Below, one piece after another: positions 23,202 to 31,333 of a stretch of DNA of 64,000 nt. Numbering within the stretch: position 1 is the stretch's first letter; each line of letters opens with the position of its first letter. The stretch spans positions 62,001-126,000 of the forward strand of contig DXMK01000007.1 of NCBI GenBank assembly GCA_019414245.1, in the 5' to 3' direction. The stretch is from Collinsella sp. (lineage in GTDB: Bacteria; Actinomycetota; Coriobacteriia; Coriobacteriales; Coriobacteriaceae). The notes beneath the pieces were generated by a model, which searched no databases, was not told the DNA's origin, and was given only the letters and a program-made list of their open reading frames with translations. The translations under genes were made by a program, and so were the position numbers.

Positions 23202-24458
23202 ATGGCATTGCAATTTACAGAGCGCGAGTTCATTCCCGTGCTGCTCGGTGGCGACATCAACGCCTATTCGGTGGCGCGCGCCTTCTACGAGGAGTACCAG
23301 GTCAAGAGTCTGGTCTTTGGCAAGTATCAGACGGGTCCCGCGTACCGCAGCCAGATTATCGACTACACGCCCAACGTGGATATCGATACCATGTCCGTGA
23401 TGCTCAAAACCGTCAACGGCATTGCCCAAGCGCATGCCGACAAGACGATTGTCCTTGTGGGTTGTGGCGACAACTATGTCGCCCTCGTGGCTCAAGCCAA
23501 AGATGCTCATGAGCTGGCGGATAACATCGTCGCTCCCTACGCGCCCTACAGCATGCTCGAGCAGTGCCAGAAGAAGGAGATCTTCTACGAGCTGTGCGAG
23601 AAGCATGGCGTGCCCTATCCGCACACGTTTACCTTTACCAAGGCGATGCTCAATGCCCAGGGTGAGGCGCCTGCCGAAGTGCTCGACCAGATCGATTTTC
23701 CTTACCCGATGATTCTGAAGCCTTCTGATGGCATCATGTGGTGGCAGCATGAGTTCGAGGGCCAGAAGAAGGCCTATGAGATTGCCGACCGCGCCGAGCT
23801 GGAACAGGTCATCCGCGATTCGTATGCCAGCGGCTACACCGACGATCTGATCTTGCAGGATCGCGTGCCCGGCAACGACGAGTACATGCGCGTGCTCACC
23901 AGCTATTCCGACCGCAACGGTAAGGTCCGCATGATGTGCCTGGGCCATGTGCTGCTCGAGGAGCATCAGCCCCACGGTGTCGGCAACCATGCCTGTATCA
24001 TTACCGAGCCCAACGACGAGCTCATGGGCGGCGTGCGCAAGCTGCTCGAGGACCTTCACTTTGTGGGCTATTCCAACTTTGACGTTAAGTACGACGAGCG
24101 CGATGGCTCGTTTAAGTTCTTCGATTTCAACACGCGCCAAGGTCGCAGCAACTACTACGTCACTAACAGCGGCTTTAACGTTGCCAAGTATGTGGTGGAC
24201 GAGTATGTGTTCAACCGCCCGTTTGAGCCGGAGTTTGTGACGGCGCAGGACGAGGCGCTGTGGATGGTCGTTCCCATGGGCGTCGTCGACAAGTACGTCA
24301 AGGATCCCGAGCTGCGCGCTAAGGTGCATCGCCTGGACAAGGAAGGCAAGGGCGCCGACCCTTCGTTTATGAAGGGCGACTTTGTCTTTAACCGCTGGCT
24401 GCGCATGTGGCACACCAAGCTGCGCCACTTTAAGCTGTTCAAGACGTATTACAAGTAG
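23202..24458 (+). CDS. ATP-grasp carboxylate-amine ligase, probable D-aspartate ligase
   Basis: 418 residues, ATG 23202 preceded by AGGAAG. The N-terminus (PVLLGGDINAYSVARAFYEEY) and ATP-grasp core (YPMILKPSDGIMWWQHEFEG, LILQDRVPGNDEYMRVLTSY, FKFFDFNTRQGRSNYYVTNS with metal-binding acids) match the D-aspartate ligase group typified by Enterococcus faecium Asl(fm), which activates D-Asp and attaches it to the stem-peptide diamino acid of peptidoglycan precursors. The next gene is an aspartate racemase, the same pairing as in enterococci, which strongly supports the call. Cytoplasmic. Confidence 0.8.
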   Translation: MALQFTEREFIPVLLGGDINAYSVARAFYEEYQVKSLVFGKYQTGPAYRSQIIDYTPNVDIDTMSVMLKTVNGIAQAHADKTIVLVGCGDNYVALVAQAKDAHELADNIVAPYAPYSMLEQCQKKEIFYELCEKHGVPYPHTFTFTKAMLNAQGEAPAEVLDQIDFPYPMILKPSDGIMWWQHEFEGQKKAYEIADRAELEQVIRDSYASGYTDDLILQDRVPGNDEYMRVLTSYSDRNGKVRMMCLGHVLLEEHQPHGVGNHACIITEPNDELMGGVRKLLEDLHFVGYSNFDVKYDERDGSFKFFDFNTRQGRSNYYVTNSGFNVAKYVVDEYVFNRPFEPEFVTAQDEALWMVVPMGVVDKYVKDPELRAKVHRLDKEGKGADPSFMKGDFVFNRWLRMWHTKLRHFKLFKTYYK

Positions 24459-24467
24459 ATGAGTGCG

Positions 24468-24497
24468 GCGCCCGTCCGGTTTACATCGGGCGGGCGC
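24468..24497 (+). other. hairpin between ligase and racemase genes
   Basis: GCGCCCGTCCG pairs with CGGGCGGGCGC (one G-U) about 45 nt before the racemase start. There is no T-run, so it is probably an mRNA structure. Confidence 0.55.
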
Positions 24498-24542
24498 GGG
24501 TATGATACGCGCAATTGCGCAAGCGTCACCAAGGAGGCGGCG

Positions 24543-25289
24543 ATGGAAAAGCTGGGAGTTATCGGCGGCATGGGCGCCGAGGCCACGTCGTATTACTACG
24601 ACCAGGTGGTGCGCCATACGGCTGCTGCCTGCGATCAGGAACATATCGACATGGTGGTGCTCTCCAAGTCGACCATGCCCGACCGCACGCTTGCCATTAA
24701 GACCGGCGAGCATGCCAAGCTGCTGGCGACCATGAAAGAGTGTGCCCAGGCACTCGAGTCGCTGGGCTGTGCGCACATTGCCATTCCCTGCAACACGTCG
24801 CACTACTTCTACGACCAGATCCAGTCGTTTACGAAGGTGCCGATTATCCACATGCCGCGTGAGTCGGTGCGCTATGCCCTTGCGGGTGCGGTGATGGGGG
24901 AGTGCGAGTTCGACCCCAACCTGAGTATGCCGGCCGAGCCGGTGCACAAGATTGGCATTATGGGCACCGACGGAACCGTGGGCGCGGGCGTCTACGGCCG
25001 CGAATGCGAGGCTGCGGGTGTTGAGGTCGTCTATCCCAGCGAGAAACGTCAGAACGATGTGATGTCGCTTATCTACGATGATGTGAAAGCCGGACGTGAG
25101 CCCGATATGGATAAGTTCGACCGCGTGATGTGGGAGTTCGCCCGTAGCGGCTGCGACCGTGTCATTCTGGCCTGCACCGAGCTATCGGTGCTGCAGAAGT
25201 ATCGAGAGATGCCCGAGATCACCCTCGATGCCATGGATGTCCTGGTGCGCGAATCCATCATCCGCAGCGGCGCCCCCTACCGCCTCTAG
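24543..25289 (+). CDS. aspartate/glutamate racemase family protein, probable aspartate racemase
   Basis: 248 residues; ATG 24543 follows AAGGAGGCGG. PLP-independent racemase with the two catalytic cysteines in the expected contexts: IAIPCNTSHYFYDQI and VILACTELSVLQKY. The N-terminal LGVIGGMGAEATSYYYDQV is typical of aspartate racemases. It should convert L-Asp to D-Asp for the ligase encoded just upstream. Presumably co-transcribed, with a GC hairpin between. Confidence 0.9.
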   Translation: MEKLGVIGGMGAEATSYYYDQVVRHTAAACDQEHIDMVVLSKSTMPDRTLAIKTGEHAKLLATMKECAQALESLGCAHIAIPCNTSHYFYDQIQSFTKVPIIHMPRESVRYALAGAVMGECEFDPNLSMPAEPVHKIGIMGTDGTVGAGVYGRECEAAGVEVVYPSEKRQNDVMSLIYDDVKAGREPDMDKFDRVMWEFARSGCDRVILACTELSVLQKYREMPEITLDAMDVLVRESIIRSGAPYRL

Positions 25290-25293
25290 CTTC

Positions 25294-25318
25294 CGACCTG
25301 TCAAAAAGGGACAGGTTA
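25294..25318 (+). repeat. short hairpin repeat
   Basis: ACCTGTC AAAAAG GGACAGGT inverted repeat of the kind scattered in this genome's intergenic DNA. It precedes the main terminator and has no clear function. Confidence 0.5.
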
Positions 25319-25348
25319 ATTTTGGTAGGTTTTATCTGATGAAACAGT

Positions 25349-25388
25349 AAAGGCCTCGGCTCGTTTGGTGCGAGCCGAGGCCTTTTGC
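25349..25388. terminator. bidirectional terminator
   Basis: A 15-bp perfect stem (AAAGGCCTCGGCTCG) with T-runs both ways, between the convergent racemase and ecfT genes. Confidence 0.9.
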
Positions 25389-25414
25389 GTTGGGCGGTTG
25401 CTGCCGGTGGCGAA

Positions 25415-26161
25415 CTAGAACAGGAAGCCGATGGCGATGAGGGCGATGCTGACGATGAGCACGGCGATGTCCAGGCCTTTGATGGGGTAGCGCTTGTACG
25501 AGCTGGCGCGTGTACGCAGATAGAAGCCGCGCTGTTCTGCCGCCAAGGCTGTGGCATCGGTCTTGCCCACGCTCGAGATGAGCAGTGGCACGCACAGTGG
25601 CAGCATGAGCTTAAGCTTCTTGATGGGGTTCTTGGTGTCGTACTCGACGCCGCGTGCGGTCTGCGCTTCCATGATGGCGTTCATCTCCTGACCAAACACC
25701 GGCACAAAGCGTAGCGCCGTGGTAAAGGTGAAGGCATAGCGATACGGCACGTGCAGCACCTCGACGCAGGCGTTGGCAAGGTCGTTGAGCTTGGTCACTA
25801 TGAGCATGAGGATGAGCGGTAACGCCACACCCAGCAGGCGCAGACAGGCCTTCGATCCTGTGATGAGGCCCGTGTCGGTGATAAAGCCCCACACAACGTT
25901 GCCATCGCGCATAAAGGCCAGCTGGAGCACCAGCATGATAAGCGCGAGCGGAATCAGCAACTTGAGCAGCGAGAACAGACGGTCGACGACACCGGCATAG
26001 GCACCCAGCGCAAGGGTGAGTGCCAAAAAGCCCAGCAGCGCCACGTAGGTGTCGGACAAGAAGATGCCGACGATGATGGCGGCGGCGAGGCCCAGTTTGA
26101 CGACGGGGTTCAGGCGATGCAGTAGCGTATCGCCCGGCATGTAGTCGATGACGTTAACCAC
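25415..26161 (-). CDS. ecfT: ECF transporter transmembrane subunit EcfT
   Basis: 248 residues. GTG 26161 is chosen because AAGGAG lies upstream and the frame overlaps the end of the ATPase gene; a longer frame from 26194 has no ribosome-binding site. The N-terminus VIDYMPGDTLLHRLNPVVKL precedes several membrane helices. The later EMNAIMEAQTARGVEYD region carries the Ala-Arg-Gly coupling motif that docks onto the ATPases. It forms the energising module with the fused ATPase and the S component. Confidence 0.9.
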   Translation of the reverse strand: MVNVIDYMPGDTLLHRLNPVVKLGLAAAIIVGIFLSDTYVALLGFLALTLALGAYAGVVDRLFSLLKLLIPLALIMLVLQLAFMRDGNVVWGFITDTGLITGSKACLRLLGVALPLILMLIVTKLNDLANACVEVLHVPYRYAFTFTTALRFVPVFGQEMNAIMEAQTARGVEYDTKNPIKKLKLMLPLCVPLLISSVGKTDATALAAEQRGFYLRTRASSYKRYPIKGLDIAVLIVSIALIAIGFLF

Positions 26162-27905
26162 GGCGGACCATCTCCTTGGTAATTCGAACGACATCGGTGA
26201 CCTCGCTCACCTGCGCAAAAGCGGGCGAGACGGAAGATGCCAGACGGCGCGAGAGTTCAATAACCTGGGGAGGCTCCACGTAGGCACGCCGCATGAGATC
26301 GATGTTCGAGAATAGCTCGTGCGTGCGGCCGCGGCCGAGGATGCGACCGTCGGCCATTACTACGATACGCTCGGCAAAGTCGGAAACGACTTCCATGTCG
26401 TGACAGACCATAATCACGGCGCAGCCGCGCTCGGCCATGGTGCGCACCGTTTCCATGACGGTCATGCACTCGCGGTAATCAAGGCCGCTCGTGGGCTCGT
26501 CGAGCACGACGATCTTGGGCTCAACCACTACGACGGAGGCAAGCGCCACCATTTGTCGCTGGCCGCGCGAAAGCGAGAAAGGTGCCTCATCGGCAGGCAG
26601 GCCAAAGCGGTCGATAACAAGTTGAGCACGACGCAGAGCCTCGGCACGGTCGATGCCGGCAAGCTCCAGGCCAAAAGCGACCTCGTCGAGTACGGTATCC
26701 TTGCAGATCTGGCGGTCGGGGTTTTGGAAGAGGGTTGCGACTTCGCGGGCGATGCGGCTCGTGGGAACGGCCGCGGTATCCAGTCCCGTGACGCGCACGC
26801 TGCCCGAGGCGGGCTTGAGCAGGCCTGTGAGCAGCTTGGTGAGCGTGGTCTTGCCGGCACCGTTTTGGCCGACGATGCCCACGAGCTCGCCGGGATAGAG
26901 CGTCAGGTTAAGGTCGTGTACGGCGGCGCCGCCATTGGGATAGGCAAACTCAACATGGTCGAAGGTGAGTACGGGTTCGGCGTCCTTGGCATGAGGGCGC
27001 AACGACGGTGCATGCGGGGAGCCGGCGGGCGCCTGGGCTTCGCTGGCCGCGCGTGCGGGGTCGACGATGCCCGAAATCAGGCGCTCGGCCTCATCGACAT
27101 CCAAGCAAGGGGTACCGCTTACCAGGCCATCGGCCTCGAGGCTATTGAAGATACGCGTGACGCGAGGGCAGTCGACGCCGATGGCACGGAGCTCGTCGGT
27201 ATGCGCGAAGACCTCGTGTGGTTCGCCCTGCAGCGCGATTTCGCCATGGTTGAGCACGAGCACGCGGTTGCAGTACTCCGAGAGCAGGGCGACCTTTTGC
27301 TCAACGACGACGATGGTGATTCCAAGTGCGCGGTTTGCCTCACGCAGCGTCTCGAAGACCAGCGTGGAGCTGGCAGGGTCGAGTGCCGCGGTGGGCTCGT
27401 CGAGAACCAAGACGCGCGGACGCATAGCGAGAATGGCGGCGATGGCTACCTTTTGCTTCTGTCCGCCCGAGAGGGTGGCAATCTCGCGGTCGCGCAGGTC
27501 GCTGATGCCGACGGTCTCGAGCGTTTCGCTCACGCGCTGCTCGATCTGGTCATGGGGGACGCCAAAGTTCTCGAGGCCAAAGAGCATCTCGTCCTCGACG
27601 ACCGAGGCGACCATTTGCGTGTCGATATCCTGCAGCACGCTGCCGACGATCTGCGATACATCGGTGAGCGAGACCTCGCAGGTGTCGTGGCCGTCCACGG
27701 TGACGGAGCCAAAAAAGGTGCCGGTGTAGTGGTGAGGCACGGCGCCCGAGAGGCAGGCGGCAAGTGTGGACTTGCCGGCGCCCGAAGGACCGATAATGCC
27801 GATGAAATCGCCCTGATGCACATTAAACGACACGTGGGCGAGCGCGGGCTCGGGTGCGCTGCCATATGAGAACGAGACGTCATCGACGCTGATGATCGTT
27901 TCCAT
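26154..27905 (-). CDS. ecfA: ECF transporter ATPase, two ABC domains fused
   Basis: 583 residues containing two complete ABC ATPases in one chain, corresponding to EcfA1 and EcfA2. Domain 1: Walker A GPSGAGKST (39-47), signature LSGGQKQ (145-151), Walker B VLVLDEP near 166-172. Linker about 280-310 is Ala/Pro-rich. Domain 2: Walker A GQNGAGKTT (346-354), signature in the degenerate form LSRGQRQM, Walker B KIVVLDEPTSGLD. The fused arrangement is common in Actinobacteria. ecfT follows with a short overlap. Confidence 0.95.
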   Translation of the reverse strand: METIISVDDVSFSYGSAPEPALAHVSFNVHQGDFIGIIGPSGAGKSTLAACLSGAVPHHYTGTFFGSVTVDGHDTCEVSLTDVSQIVGSVLQDIDTQMVASVVEDEMLFGLENFGVPHDQIEQRVSETLETVGISDLRDREIATLSGGQKQKVAIAAILAMRPRVLVLDEPTAALDPASSTLVFETLREANRALGITIVVVEQKVALLSEYCNRVLVLNHGEIALQGEPHEVFAHTDELRAIGVDCPRVTRIFNSLEADGLVSGTPCLDVDEAERLISGIVDPARAASEAQAPAGSPHAPSLRPHAKDAEPVLTFDHVEFAYPNGGAAVHDLNLTLYPGELVGIVGQNGAGKTTLTKLLTGLLKPASGSVRVTGLDTAAVPTSRIAREVATLFQNPDRQICKDTVLDEVAFGLELAGIDRAEALRRAQLVIDRFGLPADEAPFSLSRGQRQMVALASVVVVEPKIVVLDEPTSGLDYRECMTVMETVRTMAERGCAVIMVCHDMEVVSDFAERIVVMADGRILGRGRTHELFSNIDLMRRAYVEPPQVIELSRRLASSVSPAFAQVSEVTDVVRITKEMVRRG

Positions 27906-27923
27906 GAATACCTTTCATAGTCG

Positions 27924-27967
27924 TTGGGGACGTTCTTACATGACTAGTCGTTAAAGAACGTCCCCAA
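27924..27967. repeat. 14-bp inverted repeat between ecfA and the S component
   Basis: TTGGGGACGTTCTT faces AAGAACGTCCCCAA with a 16-nt loop in the 106-nt gap between the S-component and ATPase genes. It could form a hairpin in the operon mRNA. Confidence 0.7.
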
Positions 27968-28011
27968 GAGCTAGTTGTTTGGGACAGTCTTTATCGATGG
28001 GACACTGTGGG

Positions 28012-28581
28012 TTAGTTGAGCTTCAGGGCCTTCTGAATGGGCAGATAGAGGGCGCCGACCAGAATGGCGTTAAAGACGGCGGTCATGGCGACGACGGGCA
28101 GCATAGCGGCGGCGAGCTCGCCGACCACGCCAAGCATGGCCATCTTGATAACCATGAAGATGACGCCGGAGACAAAGGTGGTCACGAAGGTAGCGACGAT
28201 GGCGACGGCAGGCTTGACCTGACCGTTCTTGCCGGCGGCGTTGACGATGCCGGCCATGAGCATGGCGGCGATGCCCTCGGCGGCAAAATCGACGAACGGC
28301 GAAGTGGTGGTGATCTGGATCACGGCAGCCGAGATGAGGCCAATGACGAGCGCCTGGCCGATGTTGGGGCGAACGACCAGGATGGTGAGGCAGAAGGCCG
28401 AGATGATGAACTCGGGGCTGATCATGCCGCCCGAGATGCCCGAGATTGCCTTGCCGACGGTGAAGTTGAGGATGAAGCCGGCGGCGAGCAGGATGGCGAG
28501 CAGGACGAGGGCGCGGACATCGAGTTTGCCGCGGTCGGCGGTCTGGACGGTGCGGGGCTGGGCGGCGGTGTTCTGAGACAT
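28012..28581 (-). CDS. ECF transporter S component, probably tryptophan-specific
   Basis: 189 residues from ATG 28581-28579 (AAAGGATTTTCACC upstream). About six hydrophobic helices with the short soluble N-terminus typical of ECF S components (VRALVLLAILLAAGFILNF; VVRPNIGQALVIGLISAAVI; VAIVATFVTTFVSGVIFMVI). Sequence alone does not give the substrate. The leader peptide upstream carries three Trp codons in a row before a terminator, so tryptophan-sensitive attenuation, and hence tryptophan uptake (TrpP-like role), is the best inference. First gene of the operon with the fused ATPase and ecfT. Confidence 0.8.
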   Translation of the reverse strand: MSQNTAAQPRTVQTADRGKLDVRALVLLAILLAAGFILNFTVGKAISGISGGMISPEFIISAFCLTILVVRPNIGQALVIGLISAAVIQITTTSPFVDFAAEGIAAMLMAGIVNAAGKNGQVKPAVAIVATFVTTFVSGVIFMVIKMAMLGVVGELAAAMLPVVAMTAVFNAILVGALYLPIQKALKLN

Positions 28582-28635
28582 GGTGAAAATCCTTTCGGAA
28601 TGGGAGTGCAAGAGAAAAGCGGAGGCGCGTGATGC

Positions 28636-28690
28636 GAATGCGATCGGGCTCGAGATAGAAAAAGGCCCCCGGTCGAAACCGGAGGCCTTC
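28636..28690 (-). terminator. attenuator terminator of the trp-responsive leader
   Basis: On the transcript GGCCTCCGGT pairs with ACCGGGGGCC around UUCG-type bases, followed by a run of U (28664-28658). It lies between the leader peptide and the S-component gene. Beyond it, CCGATCGCATTCGCATCACG (28646-28627) is complementary over about 20 nt, with one mismatch, to the end of the leader-peptide coding region. Confidence 0.8.
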
Positions 28691-28725
28691 CAATCACCTA
28701 GAGCTAAAAAACAGGCGTGAGGGAC

Positions 28726-28794
28726 TCACTGTCGACCGATCGTATTCGCATCACGCCACCACCAGTTGTTGAGAGAGTTCATCGTGTTCTTCAT
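28726..28794 (-). CDS. trp-type leader peptide (attenuator)
   Basis: A 22-codon frame, ATG 28794-28792, with AAAGGAG upstream. Residues 11-13 are three consecutive Trp codons (28764-28756) in the context SLNNWWWRDA. Stop TGA at 28728-28726. It is followed by a terminator and then the S-component gene. Three Trp codons among 22 residues are far above chance and match classical ribosome-stalling attenuation. The region GGCGTGA next to the Trp codons can also pair with TCACGCC just after the stop. Confidence 0.85.
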   Translation of the reverse strand: MKNTMNSLNNWWWRDANTIGRQ

Positions 28795-28927
28795 GTTGGT
28801 GGCTCCTTTCGTGATGCCGTGGCGCGGTCGCACCTAGTTGCTGTTGCGCTGCACTATAGCACAGCGAAGTGTGTGCGGGGAAATCTTTTTTAAAAAGATT
28901 TCAGGCGGGTTTCCCGCCGGTCAAAAG

Positions 28928-28972
28928 AGCGGGCTAAGCGGGCGAGGCTGCCATTGCTGCCTTGCCCGCTCA
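28928..28972 (-). terminator. possible terminator of the C69 peptidase gene
   Basis: AGCGGGC ... GCCCGCT inverted repeat with an inner GGCAGC/GCTGCC-like pairing after the stop; the following CTCTTTTG gives a weak U-run. Confidence 0.5.
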
Positions 28973-28981
28973 GCTAGGACG

Positions 28982-30925
28982 TTACTCCTTGTTGCGACGG
29001 TAGAGGAAGTAACCACCGGCGGAGATGACGGCAACGCCAGCGATGGCGAATGCAGCCACCATGCGGCCATCAAAACGATCACCGGTGGTGGGCAGGCCGC
29101 CCTTGGTGTTCGTTTTGTTGGTGGTTACTGTGGTTGTGGTGTCCGACTTGCCAGGCTTCTCAGGCTTGGTGGTGGGCTGCTCGGGCTTAGCGGGCTGCTC
29201 GGGGGTGCCGGGCTGCTCGGGGGTGCCGGGCTGCTCGGGGGTGCCGGGCTGATCCGGGGTGACCGGATCGGTGGCAAGAGCATCCTTGGCGTAAGTGATG
29301 GACACCTTGAGGCCGTTGGTCTCGGTGTTCAGGTCGCTCGGGGTGAAGGGCTCGTCAAAGTTTCCGGCCTTCTGATAGGCGCGCATCTCCTGGAGCAGGG
29401 CCTTGCACTTGACGTAGGTGTTCTCGGTGGCAGCCTTGCCGGCCTTGTTGGCCAGAGCGGTGCGGCCCTCGGTGGTCGTCTCGGCCAGCATGGCGGCGTC
29501 GACTTCCTTGTTCTGTTCGATGAGCTCGTTCTGGAGTGCATCGAGGTAGGAGCGGACGCTGATACCAAGGGTATCGGGATTCTCAAAGCAGAGGGAGCTG
29601 ATGTCCATGAGGACGTAGTTGATGGAGTTCTCGGGCTCCTCGTTGTTCACGATGTCCGTCTCTTTGCAGTGGTCGAAGGAGACGGTCTGGTCGCTGAAAT
29701 ACGGGCTAACCTCGGTAATCAGCGCGGAGTAGAAGGGGATGGCGACGGAGTACGCGGCGCGGGAGAGCATTTCCCACTGGATTGTTGCAACCTGGGGATC
29801 AAGACCGTTGCGAACCTGGAAGACGTGAATCTCGGTGTTGCGCTCGGTGCCGATGGCATAGGCACCGTCAGTGTTGGCGTTAAGGCCCGGGGTATTCTCG
29901 CCACGGTTACCGAGAGAGCGAATCATCTCAAAGGTAGTCCAGTCTTTCTTTCCGGGCTGGAAGAACAGCGGCTGCATCTCGTGGACCAAGGCGCCGGTCG
30001 TGGCGCGAGCCTCTTCGCGCTCGTCCTTGACGATCTCGTAGTCGGTGCCCTCCTGGAGCTCGTTGCCAAAGTAGTTACGGCCCTGGACGTAGCGGGTCCA
30101 CTGGTGCATACCGGAATTCTGAATGGTCTCGCCATAGGTTGCGGCGACGTCGAACTTGCCGTCGGTGTACTCGGCAAAGCCCTTCTCCTTAGGCATGGAC
30201 TCGATGCCCTCGGAGTGCAGGCAGTTCTCGGGGTCGTTGAGGTCGACATCGTAGTTGAGGTTGCCGATGTTGGGGTTGATCGAGGCGACGTCGTCGGCGA
30301 GCTTCATGCCGATCCACTGGTGACCGGAAAGCGCGGCAAATAGCCAGGTCTCGTTGTTGTCGGCGATGATGATCTGGTCGTTGGAGCAGACGCCCTGCTC
30401 GTCAATCAGGCTGCCGAGGAGCTCGACGCCCTCGCGTGCCGTGGCGCTCTCGCCCAGGATGACGCTGGCGTAGTTGTACTCGCCGATGCCGGTTTTAGTC
30501 AGGGGGTCTGCTGTCTCGGCATCTGCATTCATACTGGTGCTTAGCGTGGCGGAGCAGGATACGCCCTTCTCGTTGATGCCTGCTTCAGAGTAGGCATCCC
30601 AGCGTTCATCCCACTGCGAGGGATGGTCGCGTACATAGGTGTAGCGATACGTGGTCTTGGTCGAGGTGTACATGAACGAAGACTCGTCCGAGCTGTACGT
30701 ATGTCCCGGGCCGTGAGAGGGCTCAATGCCAAAGTGCTTAAGATAGCGCGGGCCATAGTCCTCGGAACGGCCGTAGTACGTGTTGCCGTCGGCCGTAAGG
30801 TTTTTGCCCATGTAGACCTGCGTGCAAGCGAGTGCAGAGGTCGGCATGGACATGATGGTTGCAGCTCCAAATGCAAGGCCTATGCCAAGCTTCTTGAGCG
30901 CGTTGACGGGGCGAGTTTTCCTCAT
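28982..30925 (-). CDS. sortase-anchored C69 family dipeptidase
   Basis: 647 residues. Signal peptide ends SALA, exposing C34, the expected N-terminal nucleophile of C69 (U34) peptidases (CTQVYMGKNLTADGN follows). The catalytic domain runs to about residue 540 (YYGRSEDYGPRYLKHFG; IIIADNNETWLFAALSG). A Pro-rich spacer with PGTPEQ repeats, a Lys/Thr-rich stretch, LPTTG, a membrane helix and the tail RRNKE make a standard sortase signal. A surface-anchored dipeptidase for scavenging peptides is likely. The leader carries a hairpin just before the ribosome-binding site. Confidence 0.92.
   Translation of the reverse strand: MRKTRPVNALKKLGIGLAFGAATIMSMPTSALACTQVYMGKNLTADGNTYYGRSEDYGPRYLKHFGIEPSHGPGHTYSSDESSFMYTSTKTTYRYTYVRDHPSQWDERWDAYSEAGINEKGVSCSATLSTSMNADAETADPLTKTGIGEYNYASVILGESATAREGVELLGSLIDEQGVCSNDQIIIADNNETWLFAALSGHQWIGMKLADDVASINPNIGNLNYDVDLNDPENCLHSEGIESMPKEKGFAEYTDGKFDVAATYGETIQNSGMHQWTRYVQGRNYFGNELQEGTDYEIVKDEREEARATTGALVHEMQPLFFQPGKKDWTTFEMIRSLGNRGENTPGLNANTDGAYAIGTERNTEIHVFQVRNGLDPQVATIQWEMLSRAAYSVAIPFYSALITEVSPYFSDQTVSFDHCKETDIVNNEEPENSINYVLMDISSLCFENPDTLGISVRSYLDALQNELIEQNKEVDAAMLAETTTEGRTALANKAGKAATENTYVKCKALLQEMRAYQKAGNFDEPFTPSDLNTETNGLKVSITYAKDALATDPVTPDQPGTPEQPGTPEQPGTPEQPAKPEQPTTKPEKPGKSDTTTTVTTNKTNTKGGLPTTGDRFDGRMVAAFAIAGVAVISAGGYFLYRRNKE
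29160..29255 (-). repeat. PGTPEQ tandem repeats in the spacer of the C69 peptidase
   Basis: An 18-bp coding repeat (PGTPEQ) occurs three times in near-identical form, then degenerates. It forms the wall-spanning Pro-rich spacer and may vary in copy number between strains. Confidence 0.75.
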
Positions 30926-31231
30926 TTTCCCTCCCAGCGTGCGAAAGCCCTCTGTCGCCAGAGGGCTTCAGCCAATAAAGTCACCTCATTAGCGTAACGA
31001 ACTGGAAACAATATTCATCTATGAAAGAAACTTACTCGATAAGCGTGATGAAATATGCGATGAGCGGTTAATCGTACTCAGTTTGCAACTTTACTTTAAT
31101 AAAGACGCCCTGTAATTACTGTAGCCGAATAAAGTAGCTGGGAATGCCTGAAATGAAAATCCCCCGCTGTTTGACGAATGCATAAACAGCGGGAGAGGCG
31201 ATAACTGGATGAATATCATACCAATGTGGAT
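30926..31231 (-). promoter_or_regulatory. leader and promoter region of the C69 gene; terminator of the DagK unit
   Basis: Two structures are visible. AAGCCCTCTG/CAGAGGGCTT (30945-30968) is a perfect hairpin directly before the C69 ribosome-binding site. CCCGCTGTTT/AAACAGCGGG (about 31162-31192) is followed on the minus strand by GGATTTTC and probably ends the lipid-kinase unit. The rest is AT-rich and holds no credible gene. Confidence 0.65.
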
Positions 31232-31324
31232 TTACTTCTTTCGGCGGTGAATCACGTTGATGGCGTAACCGACGAGCATGGCCAAGACGATGACAATAAA
31301 GCCGATCAGGGGATTGTCGTTCAT
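31232..31324 (-). CDS. 30-residue single-pass membrane peptide
   Basis: Frame from ATG 31324 with GGAGGACCCT upstream, beginning 9 nt after the lipid-kinase stop. The product MNDNPLIGFIVIVLAMLVGY followed by AINVIHRRKK has one hydrophobic helix and a basic C-terminus, in-to-out topology uncertain. Strong ribosome-binding site, position and composition support a real microprotein, probably translated from the DagK mRNA. Function unknown. Confidence 0.65.
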   Translation of the reverse strand: MNDNPLIGFIVIVLAMLVGYAINVIHRRKK

Positions 31325-31333
31325 AGGGTCCTC

